Program-made: the position numbers and the translations under genes
The notes under the pieces: generated by a model
The model's input: only the letters and a program-made list of their open reading frames with translations
What the model was told of the DNA's origin: nothing
Databases searched by the model: none
Source of the DNA: CAVRIA01 sp963721115
GTDB taxonomy: Bacteria; Desulfobacterota; Binatia; HRBIN30; CADEER01
Direction: 5' to 3'
NCBI GenBank assembly: GCA_963721115.1
Contig: CAVRIA010000012.1
Coordinates: 117,774-181,773 of the forward strand
DNA length: 64,000 nucleotides
Shown here: one piece after another, positions 46,746 through 55,957 of the stretch
How the letters are laid out: each line of letters begins with the position of its first letter
How positions within the stretch are numbered: the stretch's first letter is position 1

Positions 46746-48759
46746 TCAACGCCCCTTCGCGCGCGGCGCGGCGGCGCGCTTCTCTGGAGCGGGCGACTTG
46801 ATCTGGCCGCTCTTGCCGACGTCGTACCCTCCGAGGGCGCGGACGGCGTCCCGGAACGCCGCCGAACGGATCGTCTCGATCAGCAGCCGGCCGGTCTCGG
46901 CGTCCGCGAAGTCGCGGCGCAGCACCAGGTCGTACTCCTCGCGTTCGACGGGGACGAAATCGAGGTTCAGCGCGCTCGCCGCCGAGCGGATTCCCAGCCC
47001 GCAGTCGGCCAGCCCGCTGGCCACCGCCACCGCCACCGCCATGTGGGTGAACTCCTCGCGCTCGTAGCCCCGAATGCGCGAAGGATCGAGTCGCAGCTTG
47101 CGCAGCTTGTAGTCGAGCAGGACCCGGGTCCCGGCGCCCGGCTGGCGGTTGACGAAGCGGACGTCGTCGCGCGTCAGGTCGCGCAGTGTCCGTACGCGCT
47201 TCGGGTTGCCGGCGGCGACGATGAGACCCTGCTCGCGGATCGCCAGGTTGACCACGACGACGTCGCTTCTCTTTCCCAGGACGCGCGCGATGTCGGGCAG
47301 GTTGTAGGTGCCGGTCTTGGGGTCGAGCAGGTGTGTTCCGATCAGGTGCGCCTCGCCGCGCTTGAGCGCCACCAGCCCGCCCAGGCTACCGACGCTGCTG
47401 GCCGAGATCTTCAGCCGCGGCTGGCGCCGCTTCAGACAGTCCTCGAGGATGCCGATGGTGAGATCGTTGCTGCCGCTGAAGACGATGGTGTTGTCGATCT
47501 CGCCCACCGGGCGCAGCAGCTCGATATCGACTTCCTCCCCGGCGTTGATCCCCTCGGCGAGGGCCGGGATGCGGAGCACGCCGTCGGCGCGGACCATGGT
47601 CGTGATGACCCCCGCGCCGCGGCCGAGCGGATTGACCACCAGACGGTTCCCGACCCGGCCGACGCTGACGCGGACGAACTCCTCCAGGCCGAGCCGCGAC
47701 GGCAGCTTGCGCGGCACCAGGGCGCGAACCGTCGCCGGCGGCTCCACCGCCGTCCCCAGGAGCTTGGCGACCAACGGGCGCAGCACCTGCTGGCAGACGA
47801 TCACCGCGGACACGGGGTAACCGGGAACGCCGAGCACCGGGGTGGAGGCGACGCGCGCGCAGATCGCCGGCTTGCCGGGCATGATGTCGATGCCGTGCAC
47901 CAGCACCTCGCCGAGCGCGCCCAGGGCGCCGACCGTGTAGTCCCGCTCCCCTGCCGAGGAGCCGGCGATGATCACCACGACGTCGTGCTCCCGAGCGGCG
48001 GCGGAGATGGCGGCGCGGATGTCCGCCGGGTCGTCGGCCACCCGCGGCAGGCGCAGCGGCCGGCCGCCCCATTCGCTGACGAAGGCGGCGATGATGCGCG
48101 AGTTGAACTCGGTGATGGCGCCGGGCGGCGCCGCTTCCCCGGGCTCGATCAGCTCCGTGCCGGTCGGGATGATGGCGACGCTGGGCCGGGAGGCGAGCGG
48201 AACGGTGACGTGACCCGCGGCGAGAAGCGCGCCGATGTCGTACGGGCGGATGCGGTGGCCGCGCGGCAGCAGCAGCTCGGTGGCGACGATGTCCTCGCCG
48301 ACCAGTCGCACGTGCTGCCACGGTGCGGCGGCGGCGCGCAGCGACGACGCCTTCGGGCCCGGCCGGGTAGACGTTCTCGATCATCACCACCGCGTTGGCC
48401 CACGCCGGGAGCGGATGTCCGGTGTCGACGTAGGCGAACTCGCCTTCGTGCTCGCCACCAACGCCGCCCTTCCCCTTCCGCCTCGCCGGCGCGCCGGCCT
48501 CCGCCGCGAGTCGCAGCTCGCGGGGAGCCGCCTCGCTGGCGCCGAAGGTGTCCACCGCGCGCACCGCGATGCCGTCCATCGCCGCTCCGTGGTAGTGCGG
48601 CACCGAGACGCGCGCGAAGACGGGCTCCGCCGTCACCCGGCCGAGACTCTCCTCGACCGGCACCACCTCGGGCGGACGCGCTGGCGGCGGCAGCTCGTCG
48701 ACGAAGAGCTTCAGGGTGTCGGCGAGCGACTTCTTGTTCAAATAGCGCGTGCGGGGCAT
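46746..48759 (-). CDS. moeA: MoeA-like protein fused to a periplasmic-binding-protein domain (one frameshift)
   Basis: About 670 residues after a one-base shift near 48340. N-terminus: MPRTRYLNKKSLADTLKLFV and HYHGAAMDGIAVRAVDTFGA, ANAVVMIENVY (MoeA domain), then RPSVAIIPTGTELIEPGE, SAGERDYTVGAL and VLGVPGYPVSAVIV. The C-terminal ~210 residues (NLPDIARVLGKRSDVVVVNL, NRQPGAGTRVLLDYKL, YDLVLRRDF) are a type 2 substrate-binding (LysR/PBP-like) domain. MoeA inserts molybdate into molybdopterin; the extra domain may bind molybdate or tungstate. It is 22 bases downstream of a second moeA. Confidence 0.85.
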
Positions 48760-48781
48760 GTCGTTCGCGGGCGGGGCCGGC

Positions 48782-50044
48782 TCAGAAGAGAATCACGTCG
48801 ACCTCGGTCCCGTCGTCGAGGCCCTCGGCACTGGCCGGGATGCACACCAGACCGTCGGCGCCGATCAGGTTGAAGATCGCCCCCGACTTCCCCGGCAGCG
48901 GATGGGCGATCGCGCCGGCGCTCTGGCGCACCAGCCGAACGCGCACGTAGTCCTCACGGCCCGCTTGCGAGGCGACGTTCTGGGCGAGACGGGCGCGCGC
49001 GACGCGACGCGGCTCGAAGACGCCGTCCGCCGCCTCACCTTCCAGGACGCGCAACAGCGGGCCACCGAAGAGGTCGAAGATCACGAGAGCCGAGACCGGG
49101 TGGCCCGGAAGCCCGACCACCGGCTTGCCGAGGGCGCGGGCCAGGATCGTCGGCTTGCCCGGGGCGACGGAGATGCCGTGGAACAGGACCTCGGATCGCG
49201 GGAACGAGGTGATCACGTCGGTCGTCAGGTCCTTGGTCCCGACCGAGCTGCCGCCGGAAATGAGCACGGCATCGTTGCGCGCCAGGGCCGTCGCCAGCGC
49301 CTTCTGCAGGCGGTCGCGGCGGTCGGGAACGACGCCGTAGTCGGTGACGGCGGCGCCGATCTCCCGCGCCATCGCCGCCAGGGAGAACTGGTTGATGTTG
49401 CGCACCTGCCCCGGGCGCGGCTGCTTCTCCGGCGGAACGATCTCGTCGCCGGTGGAGATGAGGCCGACCTTGGGGCGCCGGAAGACACTGATCTTCGTGA
49501 TCCCGAGCCCGGTCAGCGCGCCGAGATCGTGCGGGCGCAGCCGCCGACCGGCCGGCAGGACGGGCGAGCCCTTGCCGATGTCCTCCCCGATGCGCAGCAC
49601 GTGCTGCCAGGGGGAGACGCTGCGGTGGACCTCGACCGTTCCGTCGCCGATTTCGTCGGCGTGCTCGACCATCACCACCGCGTCGGCCCCGCGCGGCAAC
49701 ATGCCGCCGGTGGCAATGCGCATCGCCTGCCCCTTGCGCAGCGACTGCGTCACCGAGCGTCCCATCTCGATCGTGCCGGCGATCTGCAGGTAGGCCGGAA
49801 CGCTCGCCGAGGCGCCGAAGGTGTCGGCCGCGCGCACCGCGTAGCCGTCCATGTTGGCGCGATGGAAATGCGGCAGGTCGACCGGGGCGACCAGACTCTT
49901 GGCGAGGACCCGCCGCGCCGCATTCTGGACCGCCACCGTCTCCGGCCGCAGCGCCGGCGTGGCGCGGATCAGGTTGCGCGCCTCGTCGGTGGAGACGACG
50001 CGAAAGAACGCCTTCACGCGTCGAAGATCCGATGCTCTAGGCAT
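48782..50044 (-). CDS. moeA: molybdopterin molybdenumtransferase MoeA
   Basis: 420 residues of normal size. RANMDGYAVRAADTFG, MRIATGGMLPRGADAVVMVE, VGLISTGDEIVPPEKQP, ISGGSSVGTKDLTT and KPVVGLPGHPVSALVIFDLF are the family motifs in order. It completes molybdenum cofactor by inserting molybdate into adenylated molybdopterin in the cytoplasm. It overlaps the upstream Nit-type amidase by 31 bases and precedes the MoeA-PBP fusion, so three genes form an operon. Confidence 0.94.
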   Translation of the reverse strand: MPRASDLRRVKAFFRVVSTDEARNLIRATPALRPETVAVQNAARRVLAKSLVAPVDLPHFHRANMDGYAVRAADTFGASASVPAYLQIAGTIEMGRSVTQSLRKGQAMRIATGGMLPRGADAVVMVEHADEIGDGTVEVHRSVSPWQHVLRIGEDIGKGSPVLPAGRRLRPHDLGALTGLGITKISVFRRPKVGLISTGDEIVPPEKQPRPGQVRNINQFSLAAMAREIGAAVTDYGVVPDRRDRLQKALATALARNDAVLISGGSSVGTKDLTTDVITSFPRSEVLFHGISVAPGKPTILARALGKPVVGLPGHPVSALVIFDLFGGPLLRVLEGEAADGVFEPRRVARARLAQNVASQAGREDYVRVRLVRQSAGAIAHPLPGKSGAIFNLIGADGLVCIPASAEGLDDGTEVDVILF

Positions 50045-50829
50045 GGCAGCTCCCGGCGAACGCGGGCGAGGTAGTCGAGATCGATCTCGGCGAGGATCGC
50101 CGTCTCGACGTTCGAGGCGCGCGCCAGCGGCGTTCCCCACGGATCGACGATGAGCGAGTGGCCGTAGTCCGCGATGCCGGAGGGGCCGGGGCCGATCTGG
50201 TTCGGGGCGATGACGTACACCTGGTTCTCGATCGCTCGGGCGCGGAGGAGGACTTCCCAGTGCATCGACCCGGTGGCGAACGTGAAGGCGGAGGGGACGC
50301 AGGCGATCCGCGCTCCGGCCACCGTCAGCCGGCGGTAGAGCTCTGGGAAGCGGAGGTCGTAGCAGACACTCAGGCCGATCGGTGCCAGGTCGGTCGGCGC
50401 GACGATCGTCTCCGCGCCGCGCAGGCGCGTGTCCGACTCGCGAATCGAGACGTGCCCGGCGATGTCGACGTCGAAGAGGTGCGCCTTGCGGTAGCGGGCG
50501 ATCATCTCGCCGCGCGGGTCGTACACGGTGCAGGTGTTGTAGACCTTCGGCGACCCCGGCACCGACTCGAGGATCGAGCCGCCGACGAGGTGGAGGCGGA
50601 GATCCGCCGCAAGACGGCCGAGGCGCGCCGTGGTCGGTCCCGGGATCGGCTCCGCCGCGTTCACTTCCTCGCCGCGCGCGCCGCGCCAGAAGAACACCTC
50701 CGGCAGCACGACGAGAACGGCGCCGCGGCCTGCCGCCTCACGCACGAGGCGCTCCGCCTTGTCGAAGTTCTCCCCCTTGTCGGATCCGGCGCTCAGTTGG
50801 ATGGCGGCGGCCAGAAAGCGTTGGTTCAT
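50014..50829 (-). CDS. carbon-nitrogen hydrolase (Nit1-like / omega-amidase class)
   Basis: 271 residues. The Glu-Lys-Cys triad is visible: Glu in LPEVFFWRG, Lys in YRKAHLFDVD and Cys in LSVCYDLRFPELYR. The tail YVIAPNQIGPGPSGIADYGH is typical of the Nit branch, close to deaminated-glutathione amidase. It probably repairs deaminated glutathione or hydrolyses omega-amides. Its end overlaps the start of moeA by 31 bases; the functional link to molybdenum cofactor synthesis is unclear. Confidence 0.85.
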   Translation of the reverse strand: MNQRFLAAAIQLSAGSDKGENFDKAERLVREAAGRGAVLVVLPEVFFWRGARGEEVNAAEPIPGPTTARLGRLAADLRLHLVGGSILESVPGSPKVYNTCTVYDPRGEMIARYRKAHLFDVDIAGHVSIRESDTRLRGAETIVAPTDLAPIGLSVCYDLRFPELYRRLTVAGARIACVPSAFTFATGSMHWEVLLRARAIENQVYVIAPNQIGPGPSGIADYGHSLIVDPWGTPLARASNVETAILAEIDLDYLARVRRELPCLEHRIFDA

Positions 50830-51123
50830 CGTGTCGAGACCGGTCGTTCCGCCCTGCGCGGGAACCTCGAACGGCGGCGAGAGCGGACGCGGCGAAGCTA
50901 TCGGAGGGGTACCCCGTGGTCAAGTTGCCCTGCCGGCGCGAGCCCATTTCCGCGCCTGCTCGCGCTCGCGACCCGAGTGTTCTCGACGCGGTCTCTCGAC
51001 GCGGGACAGCGGCCGCATCGGCCTTTGCTTCTTGCTGGCGCAGTTGGCGGTGTGATACCTCCGTCTCAGGCTGCTTCGTGCGTTCGAACGGAGCGGCCGG
51101 TGGGCCTCATGAGCGCTCGTTCC

Positions 51124-51753
51124 ATGCCGACTCAGCAAAAGCATCAAGTCCGTCTGGTCAAACGGTACGGAAACCGCAAGCTCTACGACGTCCGGAAGAG
51201 CCGCTACATCACGCTCGAAGGCATCCGCGGGCTCGTCCAACAGGGGGAGGACGTGCACGTGGTCGACAACGAGAGCGGTGAGGACCTCACCGGCGTCACC
51301 TTCGCTCAGATCATCTACGAGGCGGAGAAGCGGGCCAACGGCGCCCTGTCGCTGCCGCTGCTGCGCTGGCTGATTCAGCGAGGCGACGAGGCGGTGCGCG
51401 AGTTTCGGCTCGGCGTGGAGCGCGGCCGGGAGGCCTTCGAGAACGTGCGCGAGGCGGCCGAGAAGGGTGTTCAGAAGCTGGTCGGCACGGGCGGACACAA
51501 CGGCCGCACGCTGATCGAGGACCTGCTCGTGGCTCCACAGCGCCGTCTCGACGAGCTGCAGCACCGGATCGATACGCAGGTGCGGCAGTCGGTGGAGCGG
51601 GTCACCCACCACCCCGCCTTCCGCAGCGAGATCAAGCGCGTCGAGCGCAACATCTCCCAGCTGGAGAAGCGGATCGGCCGCATCACCGGAGCGATCCCAC
51701 GGCCGTCCAAGGCGCCGACCCGCCCGAAGCGGCCGGGACGAAAGAAGAAGTGA
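51124..51753 (+). CDS. phaR: polyhydroxyalkanoate synthesis regulator (PHB_acc_N DNA-binding domain)
   Basis: 209 residues. RLVKRYGNRKLYDVRKSRYI, TLEGIRGLVQQGEDVHVVDN, GEDLTGVTFAQIIYE are the DNA-binding domain of PhaR/PHA accumulation regulators. After it there is a coiled helical region (FRLGVERGREAFENVREAAE, RLDELQHRIDTQVRQSVERV), and a Lys-rich tail. It resembles PhaR-type repressors, which respond to PHA granules. No phaC or phasin gene is in the window. Start: ATG at 51124; the ATG at 51109 is an alternative. Confidence 0.78.
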   Translation: MPTQQKHQVRLVKRYGNRKLYDVRKSRYITLEGIRGLVQQGEDVHVVDNESGEDLTGVTFAQIIYEAEKRANGALSLPLLRWLIQRGDEAVREFRLGVERGREAFENVREAAEKGVQKLVGTGGHNGRTLIEDLLVAPQRRLDELQHRIDTQVRQSVERVTHHPAFRSEIKRVERNISQLEKRIGRITGAIPRPSKAPTRPKRPGRKKK

Positions 51754-51858
51754 GGACGCCGCCCGGCGGCTCTCCTGGCTGCCTGCCTCGACAGATCCGG
51801 GGGCGGATGCGAAGATGAGAGTGCTGCTCGCCGCCGAGGCGGGAGCCGAAAGCGCCCG

Positions 51859-52284
51859 ATGAGCCGTTCCGAAAGCCTCCGAGTGACCGCGCTGGACCAT
51901 TTCGTTCTGCGGGTTCGAGACCTGGACGAGTCGGTGGCCTTCTACCGCGACGTGTTGGGGCTGCCGATCGAGTGCCTGGACGAGTATCGCGCCGGCACGC
52001 GACCCTTCGCCTCGGCGCGCGTGGGCTCGCAGTTGATCGATCTGGTGCCCGACTCGACCTACGATCCGGCCAGCGGGCTGCAGGCCGGCGGCTTCATGCA
52101 CCTGTGCGTACGGGTGCAGGGACGCCTCAGCGAGAACGTGTTGCCCCTGCTGCGGCGGCACGGCGTGGAGGTGATCGAAGAGGCGCCGATGATCCGCTTG
52201 GGAGCGACCGGGTACGGTCACTCCATCTACGTCCGCGACCCCGACGGGTACGTGGTCGAGCTGAAGGAGGACAAGGTTTCATGA
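51859..52284 (+). CDS. VOC-family (glyoxalase/bleomycin-resistance fold) protein
   Basis: 141 residues in two betaalphabetabetabeta modules: ALDHFVLRVRDLDESVAFYR and HLCVRVQGR...GHSIYVRDPDGYVVEL. Metal ligands are the His in DHF, a Glu in ECLDEY region and His/Glu in GHSI and YVVELKE. Substrate unknown; VOC proteins of this size are often lyases or dioxygenases. It overlaps the next small membrane protein by 4 bases (ATGA). Confidence 0.85.
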   Translation: MSRSESLRVTALDHFVLRVRDLDESVAFYRDVLGLPIECLDEYRAGTRPFASARVGSQLIDLVPDSTYDPASGLQAGGFMHLCVRVQGRLSENVLPLLRRHGVEVIEEAPMIRLGATGYGHSIYVRDPDGYVVELKEDKVS

Positions 52285-52562
52285 ACCGCTCCATTCCGAC
52301 CGACGATCAGCCGCGCGTGCGCGTGTACCGCGGCAGCCTGCCCCTCTGGCTGGCGGCCCTGCTGGTCGCTCCGCTGGGCCTCCTGTTCCTCGTCTCGCTG
52401 GCCGTCGCGGCCGGCGGCGTCGCGCTCGCGGTCATCGTCCTGCCGCTCCTCTGGCAGTGGCGTCGATCGAGCGTGTCGCGCCGCGAGGCCGATTGCATCG
52501 AGCTCGATCCGTCCGACTACCACCGCGTCGACGCGCCGCGGCCGGGCGACCAGCGGCGCTGA
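52281..52562 (+). CDS. small membrane protein, function unknown
   Basis: 93 residues with one hydrophobic stretch (about 20-58, SLPLWLAALLVAPLGLLFLV and onwards) that could form two short helices, followed by a charged tail (RRSSVSRREADCIELDPSDY). It is translationally coupled to the VOC gene and has AAGGAGG at a 10-base distance. Not recognised. Confidence 0.6.
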   Translation: MNRSIPTDDQPRVRVYRGSLPLWLAALLVAPLGLLFLVSLAVAAGGVALAVIVLPLLWQWRRSSVSRREADCIELDPSDYHRVDAPRPGDQRR

Positions 52563-52615
52563 CCGGTTCCGACCCTGCGCGAGTCGCCCGTCGCGGTCGC
52601 GTCCTGGAGGTGAGC

Positions 52616-53557
52616 ATGAGCGTGAAGCCGACCGACGAGTACATGCACCCCAACACCGGGGAGGCGAACTTCAACGAGAGCATGTACTTCAACTTCTACG
52701 ACCGCGAGCGCCGCGTCGGCGGCTTCGCCCGCATCGGCAACCGTCCCAACGAGCGCTACGCGGAGACGACGATCGCCGTCTACCAGCCCGACGGCACCGC
52801 GCTGTTCAACTTCAAACGCCCCGAGATTGCGGACAACGACGTGTTCTCCGCCGGCGGCATGCGCTTCGGCGTCGTGAAGCCCTTCGAGCATCTCAGCGTC
52901 TCCTACGAAGGCGATGCGGTCTACCTGGCCCGACCCCTGGACCTGGAGGATCCGCGCCGCGCCTTCACGTCGAACCCGCACCGACCGGTGTCGCTGGCGC
53001 TGGACTACTTCGGCCTCAGCCCGATGTACGGCGGCGAGCTCGGCGACCACGCGGAGATGACCTTCGCGAAGGGGCACTACGAGCAGCACGGGCGCGCGGT
53101 CGGACGCCTGACGGTCGATGGAACCACCTACGACGTCGACGGTTTCGGCCTGCGCGATCATTCCTGGGGGCCGCGATCCTGGCAGTCCCCGAAGTACTAC
53201 CGATGGCTCACCGGAGAGTTCGACGCGGAGTTCGGCTTCATGGGATCGCAGATCGTGACCCAGGGCGGCGCCGAGCTGCTGAGCGGCTTCGTCTACAGGC
53301 ACGGCGAGAACCACTTCGTCGACCGGCTCGAGCTGCGCACGGGCTGGACGGCGGAAGGACATTACCACGAGACGATCGAGACGACCTTGCACACCCGGGA
53401 GGGCGACCTCGACGTCACGGGCAGGGTGCTGACGATGCTGCCGCTGCGCAACCGCCGCGACGGGAAGGTCACGCGCATCAGCGAGGGGCTCACCGAGTGG
53501 CGCTGCGGAGAGCACGTCGGCTACGGCTGGTCCGAGTACCTCGACCAGATCGAGTGA
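52616..53557 (+). CDS. lipocalin-like two-domain protein (hydroxyneurosporene-synthase-like/DUF7065)
   Basis: 313 residues from the ATG after GGAGG. NESMYFNFYDRERRVGGFAR, GTTYDVDGFGLRDHSWGPRS and FDAEFGFMGSQIVTQGG match the family of twin beta-barrel proteins with weak similarity to CrtC and AttH, where RDHSWGxR is conserved. Members are often found near acyl-CoA or terpenoid genes and act on hydrophobic molecules; no enzymatic role is proved. 54 bases after the small membrane protein. Confidence 0.7.
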   Translation: MSVKPTDEYMHPNTGEANFNESMYFNFYDRERRVGGFARIGNRPNERYAETTIAVYQPDGTALFNFKRPEIADNDVFSAGGMRFGVVKPFEHLSVSYEGDAVYLARPLDLEDPRRAFTSNPHRPVSLALDYFGLSPMYGGELGDHAEMTFAKGHYEQHGRAVGRLTVDGTTYDVDGFGLRDHSWGPRSWQSPKYYRWLTGEFDAEFGFMGSQIVTQGGAELLSGFVYRHGENHFVDRLELRTGWTAEGHYHETIETTLHTREGDLDVTGRVLTMLPLRNRRDGKVTRISEGLTEWRCGEHVGYGWSEYLDQIE

Positions 53558-53597
53558 GTCCGCAGCGGCGGCGACGGAGCGAGACGGGGAGGCAACG

Positions 53598-54368
53598 ATG
53601 AGAGTCATTCCGATACCGCAGCTGTCGGACAACTACGCGTACCTGGTCGTCGACGAGGGGACGCGCGAGGCGGGCATCGTCGACTGCGCGGAAGCCGCTC
53701 CGGTCCTGGCGGCGGTGAAGCGGGAGAAGGCGAACCTGACGGCGATTCTGCCGACGCATCACCACTACGATCACGTCGGCGGCAACGAGGATCTTCTGGC
53801 GGCCCTGCCCGGCCTCGCGGTGTACGGTGCCGACGAGCGCATCCCCGGCCTGACGCGCACAGGTCGCGGACGGCGACGTCGTCACGGTCGGCGGCCTCGC
53901 TGCGCGCGTCATCTTCATCCCCGCGCACACCAGCGGCCACATCGCCTACTACTTCGAGGCGGACAAGAGCGTCTTCACCGGCGACACTTTGTTCGCCGGC
54001 GGCTGCGGCCGTCTCTTCGAGGGCGACGCGGCGATGATGATCAAATCGCTGACGAAGCTGCTTGCCCTACCCGACGACACCCGCATCTACTTCGGACACG
54101 AGTACACCGAGAAGAACCTGCGCTTTGCCCTGACCCTCGAGCCGCGCAACGATGCCCTGAGGAAGAAGCACGACTGGGCGCGCGCCCGGACCGCGGAGGG
54201 CGGGTACACGACGCCGACGACGATCGGCCTCCGAGAAGGAGACCAATCCCTTCCTGCGCTGGAAGAGCGACGAGCTGCGCGCCACGCTGAGCGGGCGCTT
54301 TCCCGGCGCTGCCGATGACCGACGTCGACGTCTTCGCCAAGACGCGAGCCCTGAAGGACGCCTTCTGA
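53598..54368 (+). CDS. gloB: hydroxyacylglutathione hydrolase (glyoxalase II; three frameshifts)
   Basis: About 256 residues after one-base corrections near 53862, 54230 and 54312. MRVIPIPQLSDNYAYLVVDE, LPTHHHYDHVGGN (metal site 1), FIPAHTSGHIAYYF, FTGDTLFAGGCGRLFEG and FGHEYTEKNLRFALTLEP are in order, followed by ETNPFLRW and VFAKTRALKDAF. Every glyoxalase II motif is present, so the shifts look like sequence errors. It hydrolyses S-lactoylglutathione in the cytoplasm, and is next to a GSH-linked gene row (GFA at 41 kb). Confidence 0.9.
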
Positions 54369-54432
54369 GAGGAAGAGCGGCGCGGGCCCTTCTCGCGCGC
54401 TCCGCGACCAGGGCCGCTTCGCCGCAATCCAC

Positions 54433-55665
54433 ATGAGGCTCGTCTCCGCCCGCGCCGCCATCGCCGCCATTCCCGACGGGTCGCGCGTCGTTCTGCCGCA
54501 CGGCGCGGTCGAACCAACGGCGCTGTACGAGGCACTGCAGGAGGAGCGCCAGCGGTTTCGCGCCCTGCGCCTGTACTCCGGTCTACAGTTCGGCGACTAC
54601 CCGTTCCTGCGCGCCGGGCTGGGAGAGAGCTTTCGCTACGTCACCTGGCAGGCCTCGCCGAAGCTGCGCCGTCTGTTTCGCGAGGGCGCAATCGACCTGC
54701 TGCCGCTGCGCTTCCGCGACGTCGTGCGCGTGGTGCGGCGCGACGGGCCGCTTCCTCCCGACGTGGTCGTGGTGCAGGTGTCGCCGCCGCGCAATGGCGT
54801 CGTCAGCCTCGGCATCTCGGTCAGCCTGTTTCGCGATTTCGTCGCTGCCGCGCCGCTGGTCATCGCCGAGATCAATCGCAACATGCCGCGCACCGCCGGT
54901 GCCGCCGAGCTGTCGGTCGACGACCTGGACCTCGGCGTCGAGTCCGATCTGCCGCTCGGCACCTATCGCTCTCCGCGACGCACGGCACGCGACGAGCGTA
55001 TCGTCGAGATCGTTCTCGGCCTGGTGCCACGCGGAGCCTGGGTCCAGCTCGGCGTCGGCGCCGTTCCCGACGCGGTTCTGCGGCGGTTGCACGAGATCCG
55101 GGACGTCAACCTCCACTCCGGCATGCTCACCGACGGCCTGATCGACTTCGTCGACAAGAGCCGGCACGATCCGCGCGTCGTCACCGGCGAGGTCGCGGGC
55201 GGGCCGGATCTCTACGACTTCGTCGCCGCGCACCCGCAGGTCGAGCTCCATCCGTCGACGGTCACGCACGACCTGGTCGAGATCGCCAAGCTGCCGCGTT
55301 TCGTCTCGATCAATTCGGCGGTCGAGGTCGACCTGCACGGTCAGGTCAACGGCGAGACCGTCGGCGGCCTGCAGATCAGCGGCGTCGGCGGCAGTCTCGA
55401 CTTCGTCGAAGCCGCCGCCTACTCGCCGGGGGGAATGTCGGTCATCGCCCTGCCCTCGACGACGGAGGACGGCCGCCACTCCAAGATCGTCGCGCGCCTC
55501 TCGCCGTCGACGCCGATCACCGTTCCCCGCTTCTGCGCCGATGTGATCGTCACCGAGCACGGCGTCGCCCGCCTGCGCGGCAAGACGCTGTCCGAACGCG
55601 CCGAGGCGCTGGCCGCCATCGCCGACCCGTCCTTCCACCCCGGCCTGGAAACGCCGTCGCCCTGA
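54433..55665 (+). CDS. acetyl-CoA hydrolase / 4-hydroxybutyrate CoA-transferase family
   Basis: 410 residues of the family I-like CoA-transferase type. N-terminal MRLVSARAAIAAIPDGSRVV, then GAWVQLGVGAVPDAVLRRL, LHSGMLTDGLIDFVDKSRHD, FVSINSAVEVDLHGQVNGET (Glu of SAVEVDL is the catalytic thioester-forming residue) and CADVIVTEHGVARLRGKTLS. It exchanges or hydrolyses acetyl/short-chain acyl-CoA in the cytoplasm. 64 bases after gloB; no clear pathway partner. Confidence 0.9.
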   Translation: MRLVSARAAIAAIPDGSRVVLPHGAVEPTALYEALQEERQRFRALRLYSGLQFGDYPFLRAGLGESFRYVTWQASPKLRRLFREGAIDLLPLRFRDVVRVVRRDGPLPPDVVVVQVSPPRNGVVSLGISVSLFRDFVAAAPLVIAEINRNMPRTAGAAELSVDDLDLGVESDLPLGTYRSPRRTARDERIVEIVLGLVPRGAWVQLGVGAVPDAVLRRLHEIRDVNLHSGMLTDGLIDFVDKSRHDPRVVTGEVAGGPDLYDFVAAHPQVELHPSTVTHDLVEIAKLPRFVSINSAVEVDLHGQVNGETVGGLQISGVGGSLDFVEAAAYSPGGMSVIALPSTTEDGRHSKIVARLSPSTPITVPRFCADVIVTEHGVARLRGKTLSERAEALAAIADPSFHPGLETPSP

Positions 55666-55672
55666 GCCTCGT

Positions 55673-55883
55673 TGTGGTGCGGGCGTCCCGCCTGCACGGG
55701 GAGTGGGTTAGGGGGCAGGTCAGCGGTCCGGTGGGCCGCTGTGCAGGCCGGAGGCCCGCACCACAATTCTGGTGTGCCGGGATGGGCAGCTCGTTGTGGT
55801 GCGGGCGTCCCGCCTGCACGGGGAATGGGAGGGGGATCAGCGGCCCGGTGGGCCGCTGTGCAGGCCGGAGGCCCGCACCACAA
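55673..55883. repeat. duplicated TTGTGGTGCGGGC palindrome (2 copies)
   Basis: Copies at 55673-55766 and 55794-55883. Each begins TTGTGGTGCGGGC and ends GCCCGCACCACAA (perfect 13-bp arms) with inner inverted arms GTCCCGCCTGCAC and GTGCAGGCCGG. They are about 90-94 bp, and 121 bp apart. They translate to the familiar spurious WCGRPACTG peptide. Family members recur at 60426. Confidence 0.75.
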
Positions 55884-55957
55884 GGTCGGCAGCTCTCCCA
55901 CGAGTCCGGCGCGCGAAGCTCGTGGCGACTTCCTGGTGAGATTTTGGCTCGTCGAGG

